Counted from the stretch's first letter, positions 52,243 to 61,447 are shown. The stretch is DNA of 64,000 nucleotides from Luteipulveratus halotolerans (GCF_001247745.1 NZ_LAIR01000002.1:2294001-2358000); one strand, 5' to 3'. The notes: generated from the letters alone by a model not told the origin. Numbers and translations are program-made.

Positions 52243-52471
52243 TTCGTTCTCGCTTCGCGTTGAGTACCGGGCCGCGTCGTTGTCGGAGTCGGACCATCTC
52301 GTGGGTCCGGCCAGGCGGCTGAAGATCTCGGCGCTCAAGGAAGGGAACGCAAGATCGCGTACTGATGAACAGCCACCATACCGGCCGCTCGGTGTGATAA
52401 GGAAACTCAGACGGGCTCGCAGGACCGTGAGATCGGCCACGCGGGCCCGTCGGCGTACGACGGTGGGTGCG
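52243..52471 (-). promoter_or_regulatory. Long leader and promoter region of the DEAD-box gene
   Basis: A 229-base gap with no gene. On the minus strand TTCCTTATCACACC followed by GTATGGTGG could supply a promoter, giving a 5' untranslated leader of about 130 bases before the GTG. Long leaders are usual for cold-induced RNA helicase genes. Confidence 0.35.
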
Positions 52472-53935
52472 TCAGGCCTCGACGGCACCCACGATGTGGC
52501 CGGCCGAGTCGAGGTCGCCCGGCGCCGCCGAGCCCTGCTCGGCGCGAGCGGCCTCCGTGACGGCGCGGGCCACCACCTTGGCGACGTCGGGGTGGAACAC
52601 GCTCGGCACGATGTAGGCGGGGTTGAGCTCGTCCGCGGACACCGTGTCGGCGAGCGCATCGGCCGCTGCCTGCATGACGTTCTCGGAGATGTCGGCCGCC
52701 GCGGCGTCGATCAACCCCCGGAAGACGCCCGGGAAGACCAGGACGTTGTTGATCTGGTTGGCGAAGTCACTGCGACCGGTGGCGACGACGGTGGCGTGCT
52801 TGGCGGCCTCGATCGGGTCGACCTCGGGCACCGGGTTGGCGAGCGCGAAGACGATCGCGTCGTCGGCCATCGTGGCGATGTCCTTGCCCTGCAGCACGTT
52901 GGGCGCAGAGACGCCGATGAACACGTCGGCGTCGGCCACGGCGTCACGCAGCGTGCCGGTGCGCCCCTCGGGGTTGGTGTGCGCGGCGACCCACTCCAGG
53001 TGCTCCTGGCCTCCGGCGGCGATGTCGTCGCGGTCGGCGTGGACGACACCGTTGATGTCAGCGACGACGACGTCACGGGCACCGGCGTGGAGCAGCAGCC
53101 TGAGGATCGCCGTACCTGCCGCACCGGCGCCGCTCATCACGATGCGGACGTCCGGGAGCTGCTTGTGGACGACGCGCAGTGCGTTGCGCAGCGCCGCGAG
53201 GGTGACGATCGCGGTGCCGTGCTGGTCGTCGTGGAAGACCGGGATGTCGAGCTCGTCGCGCAGTCGTCGCTCGACCTCGAAGCAGCGCGGCGCGGAGATG
53301 TCCTCGAGGTTGACGCCTGCGAACCCAGGCGCGATCGCCTTGACCGTGCGGATGATCTCCTCGGTGTCGGTCGTGTCGAGGCAGATCGGGAAGGCGTCGA
53401 TGTCGGCGAAGCGCTTGAACAGCGCGGCCTTGCCCTCCATCACCGGCAGCGCCGCGAGCGGACCGATGTCGCCGAGGCCGAGCACGGCGGTGCCGTCGGT
53501 GACGACGGCCACGGTGTTGCGCTTGATCGTGAGGCGACGGGCGTCCTCGGGGTTGTCGGCGATCGCCATGCACACCCGCGCCACGCCCGGGGTGTAGATC
53601 AGCGACAGGTCGTCGCGGTTGCGGATCGGGACCTTGGACTCGACCTTGAGCTTGCCGCCGAGGTGGACCAGGAAGGTGCGGTCGGAGACCTTGCCGATCT
53701 CGACGCCGTCGACCGCGCGCATCGCCTCGACGAGCTCGTCCGCGTGGCCGGTGTCGCGGGCCGCAGCCGTGACGTCGACGCGCAGCCGGTCGTTGCTGGC
53801 AGCGGTGATGTCGAGTGCGGTGATCAGGCCGCCGCGCCGCTCGACCGCGGTCGTCAGCTCACTGACGGCGGTGGCGCGGCCCGGGAGCTCCAGGCGGACG
53901 GTGATCGAGTTGGAGACGGAGGGCACAGAGCTCAT
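52472..53935 (-). CDS. NAD(P)-dependent malic enzyme with N-terminal ACT domain
   Basis: A 487-residue enzyme. Residues 5-80 form an ACT-type regulatory domain (SITVRLELPGRATAVSELTTAV). The malic core follows: SLIYTPGVARVCMAIADNPE, NTVAVVTDGTAVLGLGDIGP, VMEGKAALFKRFADIDAFPI, ISAPRCFEVERRL, the Lys/Tyr catalytic region and FHDDQHGTAIVTLAALRNAL, and the NAD-binding VMSGAGAAGTAILRLLL. It decarboxylates malate to pyruvate. ATG 53935 is chosen; an ATG three codons upstream (53944) is as good. Confidence 0.93.
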   Translation of the reverse strand: MSSVPSVSNSITVRLELPGRATAVSELTTAVERRGGLITALDITAASNDRLRVDVTAAARDTGHADELVEAMRAVDGVEIGKVSDRTFLVHLGGKLKVESKVPIRNRDDLSLIYTPGVARVCMAIADNPEDARRLTIKRNTVAVVTDGTAVLGLGDIGPLAALPVMEGKAALFKRFADIDAFPICLDTTDTEEIIRTVKAIAPGFAGVNLEDISAPRCFEVERRLRDELDIPVFHDDQHGTAIVTLAALRNALRVVHKQLPDVRIVMSGAGAAGTAILRLLLHAGARDVVVADINGVVHADRDDIAAGGQEHLEWVAAHTNPEGRTGTLRDAVADADVFIGVSAPNVLQGKDIATMADDAIVFALANPVPEVDPIEAAKHATVVATGRSDFANQINNVLVFPGVFRGLIDAAAADISENVMQAAADALADTVSADELNPAYIVPSVFHPDVAKVVARAVTEAARAEQGSAAPGDLDSAGHIVGAVEA

Positions 53936-53979
53936 GCCGCTCATTGTGTCGCTCGGTGGCGCGCGCGTGCGCGCGGGGC

Positions 53980-54384
53980 TCACCGTCCACGTGGCTGGTA
54001 GACCTCGGTCGGGTCGTCATCGGTGCCGACCCGCGTCGCGCCCCGTGATGTCGTTGGCCCGGCAGGGTTCGCGGGCTGCGCGCGCAAGGGGTGACCGTCG
54101 TCGAAGAGGCTGCTCTCGTCGTCGTCCAGGTCGTCGACGTCGTCGTCCTCCTCGAGCGGCAGCGCCAGGGCCGGGTGGCCGCCGTTCAGCTGGTCGAGCG
54201 CGAGCAGGAGCAGGCCGGGAACCATGAGCAGCAGGCCGAGGACGACGACGTACAGCCGCCCGGTGAGCCAGCCGACCAGGATCGTCGCAGCGCCGAGGAC
54301 CAGACAAAGGAGAGCGTCCACCCGTCCCCCGACCGGTGAGCCTTCCCCCTCGTCACGCCTGCGCTGCCCAGCGAAGGTGTGCAC
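53980..54384 (-). CDS. Two-helix membrane protein with acidic tail
   Basis: A 134-residue protein with a basic start, two membrane helices (ALLCLVLGAATILVGWLTG, VVVLGLLLMVPGLLLLAL) and an acidic C-terminus (EEDDDVDDLDDDESS). I do not recognise the family. GTG 54384 is the likeliest start because the longer frame runs through the divergent SIMPL gene, but GTG at about 54321 is possible. It lies 44 bases upstream of the malic enzyme gene on the same strand. Confidence 0.65.
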   Translation of the reverse strand: MHTFAGQRRRDEGEGSPVGGRVDALLCLVLGAATILVGWLTGRLYVVVLGLLLMVPGLLLLALDQLNGGHPALALPLEEDDDVDDLDDDESSLFDDGHPLRAQPANPAGPTTSRGATRVGTDDDPTEVYQPRGR

Positions 54385-54430
54385 GATGGTGATTCTGTCT
54401 CCCCCCGCAGGGGTGTGCAAGAGTCGCCGT

Positions 54431-55051
54431 ATGAGCGCACCGGACCACAGCATCACCGTGATCGGCGGGGGCACAGCGGCGGGCTCGCCCGATGTCGTAC
54501 GCCTCGTCGTCGCCGCACGCGCCGAGGCACGTGATGTGAGCGCGGCCCTCGAGGCGTGCCAGCAGTCGGCGCGCACGCTCACCGCGACGCTGCGCGACCA
54601 GGGCGTGACCGACGCCGAGCTGCGCACGCTCGGGGTGTCGGTCGACACCCGTTGGGGCCCGGAGTCGCGCCCTTCGGGCTACGAGGCCACGCACCGGCTC
54701 GGTGTGTCCTGGCGCGACCCCGCGACGGTCGGCGGAGCGCTCAAGGCGTGCGCCGACGCGGTCGGCAACACCTTCCGCCTCGAGTCGCTCCGACTGACCG
54801 TCGAGGACCCGAGTGCGCTGGAGGACCAGGCCCGGCAGGCGGCGTACGACGACGCCCACCGCCAGGCCGGTGACCTCGCCCGGCTGGCCGGCCGCGAGCT
54901 CGGCCAGGTCATCGCGATCGATCAGCCCGACCAGCGCGGTGGCCCCGCCCCGATGGCGCGGATGGCCATGTCGGCCGGCGACGGCGGCGGCGTCGAGGCC
55001 GGTCAGCACAGCGTCGAGGTCCGCCTGCGGGTGCGGTGGGCCCTGACCTGA
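54431..55051 (+). CDS. SIMPL (DUF541) domain protein
   Basis: A 206-residue protein made of one SIMPL/DUF541 domain. Blocks are SITVIGGGTAAGSPDVVRLV, LTATLRDQGVTDAELRTLGV, YEATHRLGVSWRDPATVG and QAAYDDAHRQAGDLARLAG. The domain forms oligomeric rings in BP26-like proteins; function is unknown. No signal peptide is obvious here. ATG 54431 is divergent from a small membrane protein gene and convergent with ssrA. Confidence 0.88.
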   Translation: MSAPDHSITVIGGGTAAGSPDVVRLVVAARAEARDVSAALEACQQSARTLTATLRDQGVTDAELRTLGVSVDTRWGPESRPSGYEATHRLGVSWRDPATVGGALKACADAVGNTFRLESLRLTVEDPSALEDQARQAAYDDAHRQAGDLARLAGRELGQVIAIDQPDQRGGPAPMARMAMSAGDGGGVEAGQHSVEVRLRVRWALT

Positions 55052-55063
55052 GGTCGGGCATGA

Positions 55064-55090
55064 CAAAGCCCCCGGCGCCTGACCGGGGGC
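55064..55090 (-). terminator. Rho-independent terminator of ssrA
   Basis: GCCCCCGG (55068-55075) and CCGGGGGC (55083-55090) with a seven-base loop. On the minus strand the stem is followed by TTTGTCA. It starts 29 bases after the mature tmRNA 3' end. Confidence 0.85.
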
Positions 55091-55118
55091 TGCTGACGCA
55101 GGTGATGTGCCTCTGGGG

Positions 55119-55486
55119 TGGTGGAGATGCCGGGAATCGAACCCGGGTCCGTTGACGACGAGGTAGGGCTTCTCCGGGCGCAGTGCGCTGTGGATTTTCT
55201 CGGCCCCAGGGCTCGCACGCACACGTTCCCTGACAGGCCCAGCCGAGTAAGAGTCCCGCGTCGCCCCTCGGCATGACGACGCAGCAAGTTCTCTAGCTGA
55301 CGCCAGACACTGAGTCGAGAACTAGCTCAGGCTGACGGACTTCGAGGCTCGCTCAGGCGGCGAGGGCGAAGTCGGTGCGCTTGGAATCGGCACCTATGGG
55401 TTTTGCACGGATCGTTCACGAGATGACCGTGCGTCCTCGGCCCGCTTCCCCTGCAACGTGGATCAACGTCGAAACCGATCATCCCC
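55119..55486 (-). ncRNA. ssrA: Transfer-messenger RNA (tmRNA)
   Basis: About 368 bases. The 5' end is GGGGATGATCGGTTTCGACG and the 3' end the T-arm CCGGGTTCGATTCCCGG followed by CATCTCCACCA, so the tRNA-like ends pair and CCA is encoded. The internal reading frame (55353-55391, minus strand) encodes the degradation tag ADSKRTDFALAA, ending TGA, an actinobacterial-type tag with the AA end recognised by proteases. The tmRNA rescues stalled ribosomes with SmpB, whose gene begins beyond the right edge at 63.8 kb. The exact 5' base is inferred. Confidence 0.93.
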
Positions 55487-55624
55487 AGGGTGGGCACATC
55501 ACACTGTTCAGCTGTCGTGGTGCACCACCGGCGAACCGGTGGCAGGCCCATGAGCCTACTTCACCCAACGCGGGGTCGCGCTACTCCATTCCGCGCCGCC
55601 ACGCAGGCACTAGGGTCTCAGCCC

Positions 55625-56158
55625 ATGAGCGCCGCCACCTCGACCACGACCGCGTCCACACTGCGCACACTGCGCCTGATGAGCGGCGCGATCATCAGCG
55701 CAGTGGTCGTGCTCGCGGTCGTGGTGTGCGTGACGACCGGCTTCGAGGCTCCGCCCGCGTGGATGTACGCCGTGGGCCCGGTGCTCGCCGGTGTCGGGTT
55801 CGCGCTCGCGACCCTGCTCGGCTATCGCGTGACGGTGGCCGAGCCCGGGCTGGACCCGCGCCAGCAGGCCCTCCGCTCGCAGACCGACTTCCGGATCGGA
55901 CACATGCTGCGGATCGCCCTCGCCGAGGCGCCCGCGATCCTCACACTGGTGCTCTGCTACGTCGCCCAGCCGCCGACCGCACTTCCCTACCTGATCGGTC
56001 TGCCGTTCTTCCTGGCCGCGCTGTGGTGGCACGTCTGGCCGTCCGAGGCCCTCATCACCCGTGTCGCACAGCGCATCGAGCGCAGCGGCGCACCGTCGTA
56101 CCTGCGGGAGGGGCTGCATCGACCGGCGACGATCGGCAGCAGCCTCCCCCACCTCTGA
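55625..56158 (+). CDS. Integral membrane protein of unknown function
   Basis: A 177-residue protein with about four membrane helices (IISAVVVLAVVVCVTTGF, AVGPVLAGVGFALATLLG, LAEAPAILTLVLCYVAQ, YLIGLPFFLAALWWHVW). The C-terminal RIERSGAPSYLREGLHRP is basic and likely cytoplasmic. ATG 55625 (MSAATSTTTAS) is used; a longer frame upstream lacks support and would run toward the tmRNA 5' end. Convergent with tmsB, 10 bases apart. Family not recognised. Confidence 0.75.
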   Translation: MSAATSTTTASTLRTLRLMSGAIISAVVVLAVVVCVTTGFEAPPAWMYAVGPVLAGVGFALATLLGYRVTVAEPGLDPRQQALRSQTDFRIGHMLRIALAEAPAILTLVLCYVAQPPTALPYLIGLPFFLAALWWHVWPSEALITRVAQRIERSGAPSYLREGLHRPATIGSSLPHL

Positions 56159-56168
56159 GCGGGCCCGG

Positions 56169-57467
56169 TCAGACGCCGAAGGTGTGACGCAGCGGGTAGT
56201 GCGCGTCGCCGTCGGCGCCGACCTTCACCCCGAGCACCTGGTGCAGCTGGATGTTGTTGCGCTCGAAGTTCAGCGACGAACCGGCCATGTAGAGACCCCA
56301 GACACGTGCGGTGCCCTCTCCTGCCTCACGGACGCAGGCGTCCCAGTTGGCGCTGAGGTTCTTGCACCACGCACGGGTCGTCCGGGCGTAGTGCTCACGC
56401 AGGTCCTCGACGTGCCGGATCTCGAACCCGTTGTCCTGCATGGTCGACACGATCGTGCCGACGCCCGCGAGCTCGCCGTCGGGGAAGACGTAGCGGTTGA
56501 TGAATCCGCCTCTCTTCAAACCGTTTCCGGCGTTGTCCGGTCGGGTGATGGCGTGGTTGAGCATGCGCCCGCCGTCGCGCAGACGGCTGTGCAGGAAGGT
56601 GAAGTACGCCGGGTAGTTCTTGATGCCGATGTGCTCGGTGAGACCGATCGAGCTGACGGCGTCGAAGCCGGACTCGGTGACGTCGCGGTAGTCGGTGAAC
56701 CGCACCTCGGCGCGGTCGTCGAGGCCGTCCTCCTTGATGCGCTGCTGGGCCCACGCCGCCTGCTCCTGTGACAGCGTCACACCGAGCGCGGTGACGCCGT
56801 AGTGCTTGACCGCGTGGCGCACCATGCCGCCCCAGCCGCAGCCGACGTCGAGCAGCCGCATGCCCGGCTGCAGGCCGAGCTTGCGGGCGACCAGGTCGTA
56901 CTTGTGGGCCTGCGCCTCCTCGAGCGTGGAGTGGTCCTCGGGGTAGCACGCGCACGTGTAGGTCATCGACGGACCGAGCACCATCTCGTAGAAGGCGTTG
57001 CTCACGTCGTAGTGGTGGTGAATGGCCTCGGCGTCACGTCGCTTGGAGTGACGCATGCCCTCGACCTGACGGCGCCATGCCGGCACGGCCTCCTCCTGGG
57101 GCAGCTCGGGCGGCCGGAAGGAGGAGATGCCGAGCGAGCGCAGGATCTGAGGCAGCTCGGAGAGGGCCGGACGCTGCACGAGCTGCTTGTCGAGGAACAC
57201 CGCGAGCAGGTCGTACGGATCGCCCGGGTCGGCGCCCTTCAGGGTCAGGTCGCCCTGGACGTACGCCCGCGCGAGCCCCAGCTCGCCCGGAGCCGTCACG
57301 AGGTAGCGCAGCCCCCGCTCGTTGTCGATCCGCACCACGATGCTGGAGTCCTTGCGGCCGCCGACCGAGCCGTCGTACGCCTCGAGCCGGAACGGGACCT
57401 CCGGACCGAAGATCTTGTCGGCCACCTCGCCGATCGTCAGCCGGCCGCTACCGGTCGTCGTGCTCAT
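56169..57467 (-). CDS. tmsB: Fatty-acid C10 methyltransferase, cyclopropane-synthase-like
   Basis: A 432-residue SAM-dependent methyltransferase of the cyclopropane fatty-acid synthase family. Parts: AIHHHYDVSNAFYEMVLGPS, MTYTCACYPEDHSTLEEAQ, SAM site LLDVGCGWGGMVRHAVKHYG, SIGLTEHIGIKNYPAYF and the C-terminal GSSLNFERNNIQLHQVL. In the TmsA-TmsB pair it adds a methylene to C10 of oleoyl lipids, and TmsA reduces it to 10-methylstearate (tuberculostearate-type). It overlaps the tmsA stop by four bases (ATGA). A simple cyclopropane synthase is the alternative, but the FAD partner argues for Tms/Bfa. Confidence 0.85.
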   Translation of the reverse strand: MSTTTGSGRLTIGEVADKIFGPEVPFRLEAYDGSVGGRKDSSIVVRIDNERGLRYLVTAPGELGLARAYVQGDLTLKGADPGDPYDLLAVFLDKQLVQRPALSELPQILRSLGISSFRPPELPQEEAVPAWRRQVEGMRHSKRRDAEAIHHHYDVSNAFYEMVLGPSMTYTCACYPEDHSTLEEAQAHKYDLVARKLGLQPGMRLLDVGCGWGGMVRHAVKHYGVTALGVTLSQEQAAWAQQRIKEDGLDDRAEVRFTDYRDVTESGFDAVSSIGLTEHIGIKNYPAYFTFLHSRLRDGGRMLNHAITRPDNAGNGLKRGGFINRYVFPDGELAGVGTIVSTMQDNGFEIRHVEDLREHYARTTRAWCKNLSANWDACVREAGEGTARVWGLYMAGSSLNFERNNIQLHQVLGVKVGADGDAHYPLRHTFGV

Positions 57468-58846
57468 CGTCGTCCCACCGCCTTGGCGTAGAGGTCGGGC
57501 AGTCGCCCGTCCGGGTCGTAGGTCTTCTTGACCTGCTGATAGGTGTCGCCGCCGTACAGAGCCCAGAACGTCGGCTCGTCGTAGTAGGCGTCGGAGTAGA
57601 GGGACTTGTGGCCGCCCAGCTGCTCGACCTCGGCCTCGATGCGCTTGTTGGCGTCGCCGTCAGAGCCGCCCTCGGGGATCTCGACGGTCGACCAGAACCC
57701 GACGTTGACGTACGTTTCGCCGACCTTGAGCGGGTACAGCGGCCACGGCTGCTCACCGTGCTCGTGATCGCGAACAGCCAACGGGCACAACCAGATCGGC
57801 TCGATCGGCACGTTGTCGAGGAACCAGCTCATGAACTCCTCGGTGCGCTCGATCGGCACCTCGACGTCCTGGACCACGCGCTCGCGCGGGAGCTTGCCCT
57901 GCCGCGCCTCCTTCCGGGCCCACCAGCCGTGGCGGTTCTCGAAGCGGATGATCTTGCCGTAGACGTCGCTGCGCAGGTAGCGCCGGGGGATGAAGCGCCG
58001 CACGCGCGGGTTCTGCACGCCAAACGCACGCGAGCACCAGAACCAGTCGGTGTCCCAGCGCCACAGGTAGTCGCGGACCGTGAGGTAGTCCTCGGCGTGC
58101 TGCTGGACGGAGCGGTAGAAGATCTCGCGGCCGGTGTAGTCGGAGGTGTACGGCGCACGCTCGGTCCAGCTGCCGAGCACGAGATAGCTCTCGTCGGCGG
58201 AGAACACCACACCGTCCAGGAAGTCGACCGCCTCGCCGTCGTACTCGCGGTCACGCAGCAGCTCGCCCATCCGGTCGACCAGCGCGCCGACGGAGTCGAA
58301 GCGCAGGTGTCGCAGGTGGACGTACGGCGCGACCGGGTCGAGGTCGATCTCCAGACGCACGGAGTACCCGAGCGAGCCGTAGGAGTTGGGGAACGCCCGG
58401 AACAGGTCGGCGTTCTGGGTGGGTGAGGCCGTGATGATCTCGCCGGCGCCGGTGAGGATGTCCATCTCTCGCACCGACTCGTGCGGCAGGCCGTTGCGGA
58501 ACGAGCTCGACTCGATGCCGAGCCCGGTGACCGCTCCCCCGAGCGTGATGGTCTTCAGCTGCGGTACGACGAACGGCATCAACCCGTGGGGCAGCGTCGC
58601 GTCGACGAGGTCCTCGTAGGTGCACATGCCCTGCACGTGCGCGACCCGACGCTCGGCGTCGACCTCGACGACCGAGCGGAGCTCAGAGACGTCCAGGCCT
58701 GGGCGCCCGGTGCCCTCACGCGGGCGGAAGAGGTTGGACGAGCGTTTGGCGAGCCGCACCGGCTCACCGGGCGGGATCTCGGAGAGCTGGGCGCGTAATG
58801 CGCCCACGGCCCTGTTGTGCTCGTCCCAGCCCACCGTTGCCGCCAC
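57464..58846 (-). CDS. tmsA: FAD-binding 10-methylene-lipid reductase (TmsA/BfaA-like)
   Basis: A 460-residue flavoprotein with an N-terminal FAD_binding_4 domain (VRLAKRSSNLFRPREG, YEDLVDATLPHGLMPFVVPQ, TITLGGAVTGLGIESSSFRNG) and a C-terminal half rich in aromatic residues (DTDWFWCSRAFGVQNPRVRRF). It lies directly upstream of the methyltransferase, the order known for TmsA-TmsB (BfaA-BfaB). GTG 58846 has GGAGGAGGAG about seven bases upstream. A third gene tmsC is not seen. It would make mid-chain methyl-branched membrane lipids. Confidence 0.85.
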   Translation of the reverse strand: MAATVGWDEHNRAVGALRAQLSEIPPGEPVRLAKRSSNLFRPREGTGRPGLDVSELRSVVEVDAERRVAHVQGMCTYEDLVDATLPHGLMPFVVPQLKTITLGGAVTGLGIESSSFRNGLPHESVREMDILTGAGEIITASPTQNADLFRAFPNSYGSLGYSVRLEIDLDPVAPYVHLRHLRFDSVGALVDRMGELLRDREYDGEAVDFLDGVVFSADESYLVLGSWTERAPYTSDYTGREIFYRSVQQHAEDYLTVRDYLWRWDTDWFWCSRAFGVQNPRVRRFIPRRYLRSDVYGKIIRFENRHGWWARKEARQGKLPRERVVQDVEVPIERTEEFMSWFLDNVPIEPIWLCPLAVRDHEHGEQPWPLYPLKVGETYVNVGFWSTVEIPEGGSDGDANKRIEAEVEQLGGHKSLYSDAYYDEPTFWALYGGDTYQQVKKTYDPDGRLPDLYAKAVGRR

Positions 58847-58989
58847 GCTGCTCCTCCTCCGGACGCCCCTGGTCCCAGCGTGCACCCGCCGGGGTCCCGG
58901 TGGGCAGTCTGCCTTCGCCATGTGGTCGTCGTCACACGGATATCCGGTTGGCGCCTCTCGGCAACCGGATCTAATCTTTCTCGAGTAGA

Positions 58990-59027
58990 ACGGAACAGTT
59001 TCGTTCCGTACGTCGTTGGGAGACGTA
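58990..59027. promoter_or_regulatory. Two inverted repeats in the tmsA-tetR intergenic region
   Basis: ACGGAAC and GTTCCGT (58990-58996, 59003-59009) and, adjoining, TACGTC and GACGTA (59009-59014, 59022-59027). They lie in the 312-base space between the divergent tmsA and TetR genes, otherwise empty of genes. Probable binding sites of the TetR regulator, which may control itself and the exporter and perhaps tmsAB. Confidence 0.55.
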
Positions 59028-59158
59028 TCAGGCCTCGTACGCCCCGCTCCTGCACAGGCAGCCGGGCGCGCGGTGCCCGAGGAGTACAGATCCATTGACG
59101 ACCGATTTATTCCCGCCGCGTGCGACGGGATGGTCCGGACCGGGCAGGAGGAGCACCC

Positions 59159-59785
59159 ATGAACGACACGGCCCTGCGTCCACGCATCGCCGGAGACCGC
59201 GAGAGCGCGGTCCTCGACGGCGTCCTCGACGTGCTCGTCGAGGTCGGTTACGATAAGCTCACCTTCGACCTGGTCGCTGCCCGCGTTCGCGCTGGCAAGG
59301 CCACGCTCTACCGCCGCTGGCCCACCAAGGCCGATCTGGTCATCGCTGCTGTCAGCCAGGTCAAGGTGTGCCCCAACAACGACGCCGACGCACTCGACAC
59401 CGGCACGCTCCGAGGCGATCTCGAGGCGTTGATCTGTGGCGATGCCGAGGTGACCGAGCTCCTGCCGTCCGTCATGGCCGCGATCGTCGTCGCGATCCAC
59501 CGAGACGAAGAGCTCAAGCAGAGCTTTCACGAGCAGATCGTCCGGCCCCGCTACGAGCTGCTGATCGCCGCGTTCGAGCGCGCCCAGCAGCGTGGCGAGA
59601 TCGGACCCGACGCCGACCTCGAGCTGATCGCCGCAGTGGTCCCCGCGATGGCCATGCGTCACAGTGCAGAGCTCGGCGCGGGTCCCACTACCGAGTACAT
59701 GCGTGAGGTCGTCGAGCAGATCGTGCTCCCGGCGTGCGCAGCGACTCTGCACGAGCACCACGAACCTGCCACCAAGGGCGGCTGA
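59159..59785 (+). CDS. TetR family regulator
   Basis: A 208-residue repressor with N-terminal DNA-binding domain (AVLDGVLDVLVEVGYDKLTFD, LVAARVRAGKATLYRRWPTK) and a TetR_C-type ligand domain (SVMAAIVVAIHRDEELKQSFHEQIVRPRY, in part). ATG 59159 has AGGAGG upstream. The EmrB-type exporter gene follows in the same direction after 93 bases, the standard layout of a drug-responsive repressor and its pump. Confidence 0.93.
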   Translation: MNDTALRPRIAGDRESAVLDGVLDVLVEVGYDKLTFDLVAARVRAGKATLYRRWPTKADLVIAAVSQVKVCPNNDADALDTGTLRGDLEALICGDAEVTELLPSVMAAIVVAIHRDEELKQSFHEQIVRPRYELLIAAFERAQQRGEIGPDADLELIAAVVPAMAMRHSAELGAGPTTEYMREVVEQIVLPACAATLHEHHEPATKGG

Positions 59786-59878
59786 CGATCGCGGACACGA
59801 GCTGTCCGCCTGCCGTCCGACACTTCATCCAGAACCCACACCGCACACGCCAACGGACTCCCAAGGAGGGAACCCGCC

Positions 59879-61447
59879 ATGTCGACGTCTGTCGAAACAG
59901 CGTCAGGGCAGCAGGAGCAGACCGGCTCCTCGCGCAACCTGATGCTCGCACTGGTGGTCATCGCCAGTGCCCAGCTGATGATCGTGCTCGATGCGAGCAT
60001 CGTGAACATCGCCCTGCCCCACATCCAGAGCGACCTCGGCTTCACCGACGCCAACCGTCAGTGGGTCGTCACCGCGTACGCCCTCGCGTTCGGCAGCCTG
60101 CTGCTGCTCGGCGGACGCCTCGGTGACCTGTTCGGTCGCCGCCGGATGTTCTTCTGGGGCGTCGTGCTGTTCGCCGTCGCCTCACTGCTCGGCGGGATCG
60201 CACCGAACGAAGAGCTGCTGCTCGCCTCGCGTGGACTCCAGGGCGCCGGCGCCGCGCTCGCCTCACCGGCCGCACTGGCGCTGATCAACACCACCTTCCC
60301 CGCTGGCAAGGAGCGCAACCGCGCCATGGCGGTGTACGCCGCGATGTCCGGTGCCGGTGCTGCCGTCGGCCTGATCCTCGGTGGAGTGCTCACCGAGATC
60401 GACTGGCGCTGGACGTTCTTCGTCAACGTGCCGATCGGCCTGCTCGTCGCCGCACTGGCTCCTCGATACCTCGTCGAGTCCGAGGGCCGCGACGCCACGG
60501 TCGACGTCCCGGGTGCGGTCGTCGGCACCGCCGGCCTGTTCGGCATCGTCTACGGCCTGTCGCACGCCGCGGAGCAGGGCGCCTCGTGGGGAGACTGGCA
60601 GACCCTCGTACCCCTGATCGGCGGAATCGCCCTGCTGGGCCTGTTCGTCCTCGTCGAGCAGCGCGCCAAGCACCCGCTGCTGCCGATGCGCATCCTGGGT
60701 GACCGCAACCGCGCGGTCAGCCTGTTCGCGATGCTGCTCGTCGGCGCCGGGATGTTCGGGATGTTCTTCTTCCTCGGCCTGTTCATCCAGCAGGTGCTCG
60801 GCTACTCGCCGGTCAAGGCCGGTCTGTCGCTGCTGCCGTTCAGCGTCGGCATCGCGATCGGCGCGGGCATCGCGTCCAACCTGCTCAGCCGGGTCGACCC
60901 GCGCTGGATCGCCGGCTCCGGTGGCCTGCTCGCGGCGTTCGGCATGTGGGGCTACACCCACCTGACGGTCGACAGCACCTACGTCTCCGGCCTGCTGCCG
61001 TGGATCGTCGTCCAGTCGATCGGTATGGCGTTCCTGTTCATCCCGCTCACGATGACGTCGACGGCCCGCATCAGCGCGAACGACTCCGGCGCAGCGGCGT
61101 CCGCACTCAACACCGCTCAGCAGATCGGTGGCGCCGTCGGCGTGGCCGCCCTGTCGACCGTCTTCTCCAGCGCCGCCACCGACAAGGGCAAGGAGCTGAT
61201 GGCCCAGGTCATGCAGCAGGCCCAGGCGAAGGGTCTGCCTGCCCCGCACACCGCTGCTGAGAAGGCAGCCGCGGCCAAGCAGTTCCAGGCTCAGTACGGC
61301 CCGGAGATTCAGACGTTCGCCTCGACCCAGGGCTTCTGGGTTGCGGCGGGCATGCTGCTCATCGGCGCGATCGCCACGTTCATCTTCCTCAACGTCAAGC
61401 ACGAGGAGCTGGCGACCGACGGCCAGGAGGCCGTGCACGTCGGCTGA
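59879..61447 (+). CDS. MFS drug exporter, DHA2 (EmrB/QacA) family
   Basis: A 522-residue, 14-helix exporter. Typical features are LDASIVNIALPHIQSDLGF, the motif GGRLGDLFGRRRMFF, and LASRGLQGAGAALASPAAL (motif C-like). A 50-residue cytoplasmic loop near the end (QVMQQAQAKGLPAPHTAAEK) is charged. ATG 59879 has AAGGAGG nine bases upstream. Under control of the preceding TetR gene; substrates are likely hydrophobic drugs or lipids. Confidence 0.94.
   Translation: MSTSVETASGQQEQTGSSRNLMLALVVIASAQLMIVLDASIVNIALPHIQSDLGFTDANRQWVVTAYALAFGSLLLLGGRLGDLFGRRRMFFWGVVLFAVASLLGGIAPNEELLLASRGLQGAGAALASPAALALINTTFPAGKERNRAMAVYAAMSGAGAAVGLILGGVLTEIDWRWTFFVNVPIGLLVAALAPRYLVESEGRDATVDVPGAVVGTAGLFGIVYGLSHAAEQGASWGDWQTLVPLIGGIALLGLFVLVEQRAKHPLLPMRILGDRNRAVSLFAMLLVGAGMFGMFFFLGLFIQQVLGYSPVKAGLSLLPFSVGIAIGAGIASNLLSRVDPRWIAGSGGLLAAFGMWGYTHLTVDSTYVSGLLPWIVVQSIGMAFLFIPLTMTSTARISANDSGAAASALNTAQQIGGAVGVAALSTVFSSAATDKGKELMAQVMQQAQAKGLPAPHTAAEKAAAAKQFQAQYGPEIQTFASTQGFWVAAGMLLIGAIATFIFLNVKHEELATDGQEAVHVG

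Noticed and set aside
55119..55150. A T-arm and acceptor end resembling a tRNA gene
   Set aside because: The matching 5' acceptor end lies 340 bases away and a tag-coding frame lies between: it is the tmRNA 3' end.
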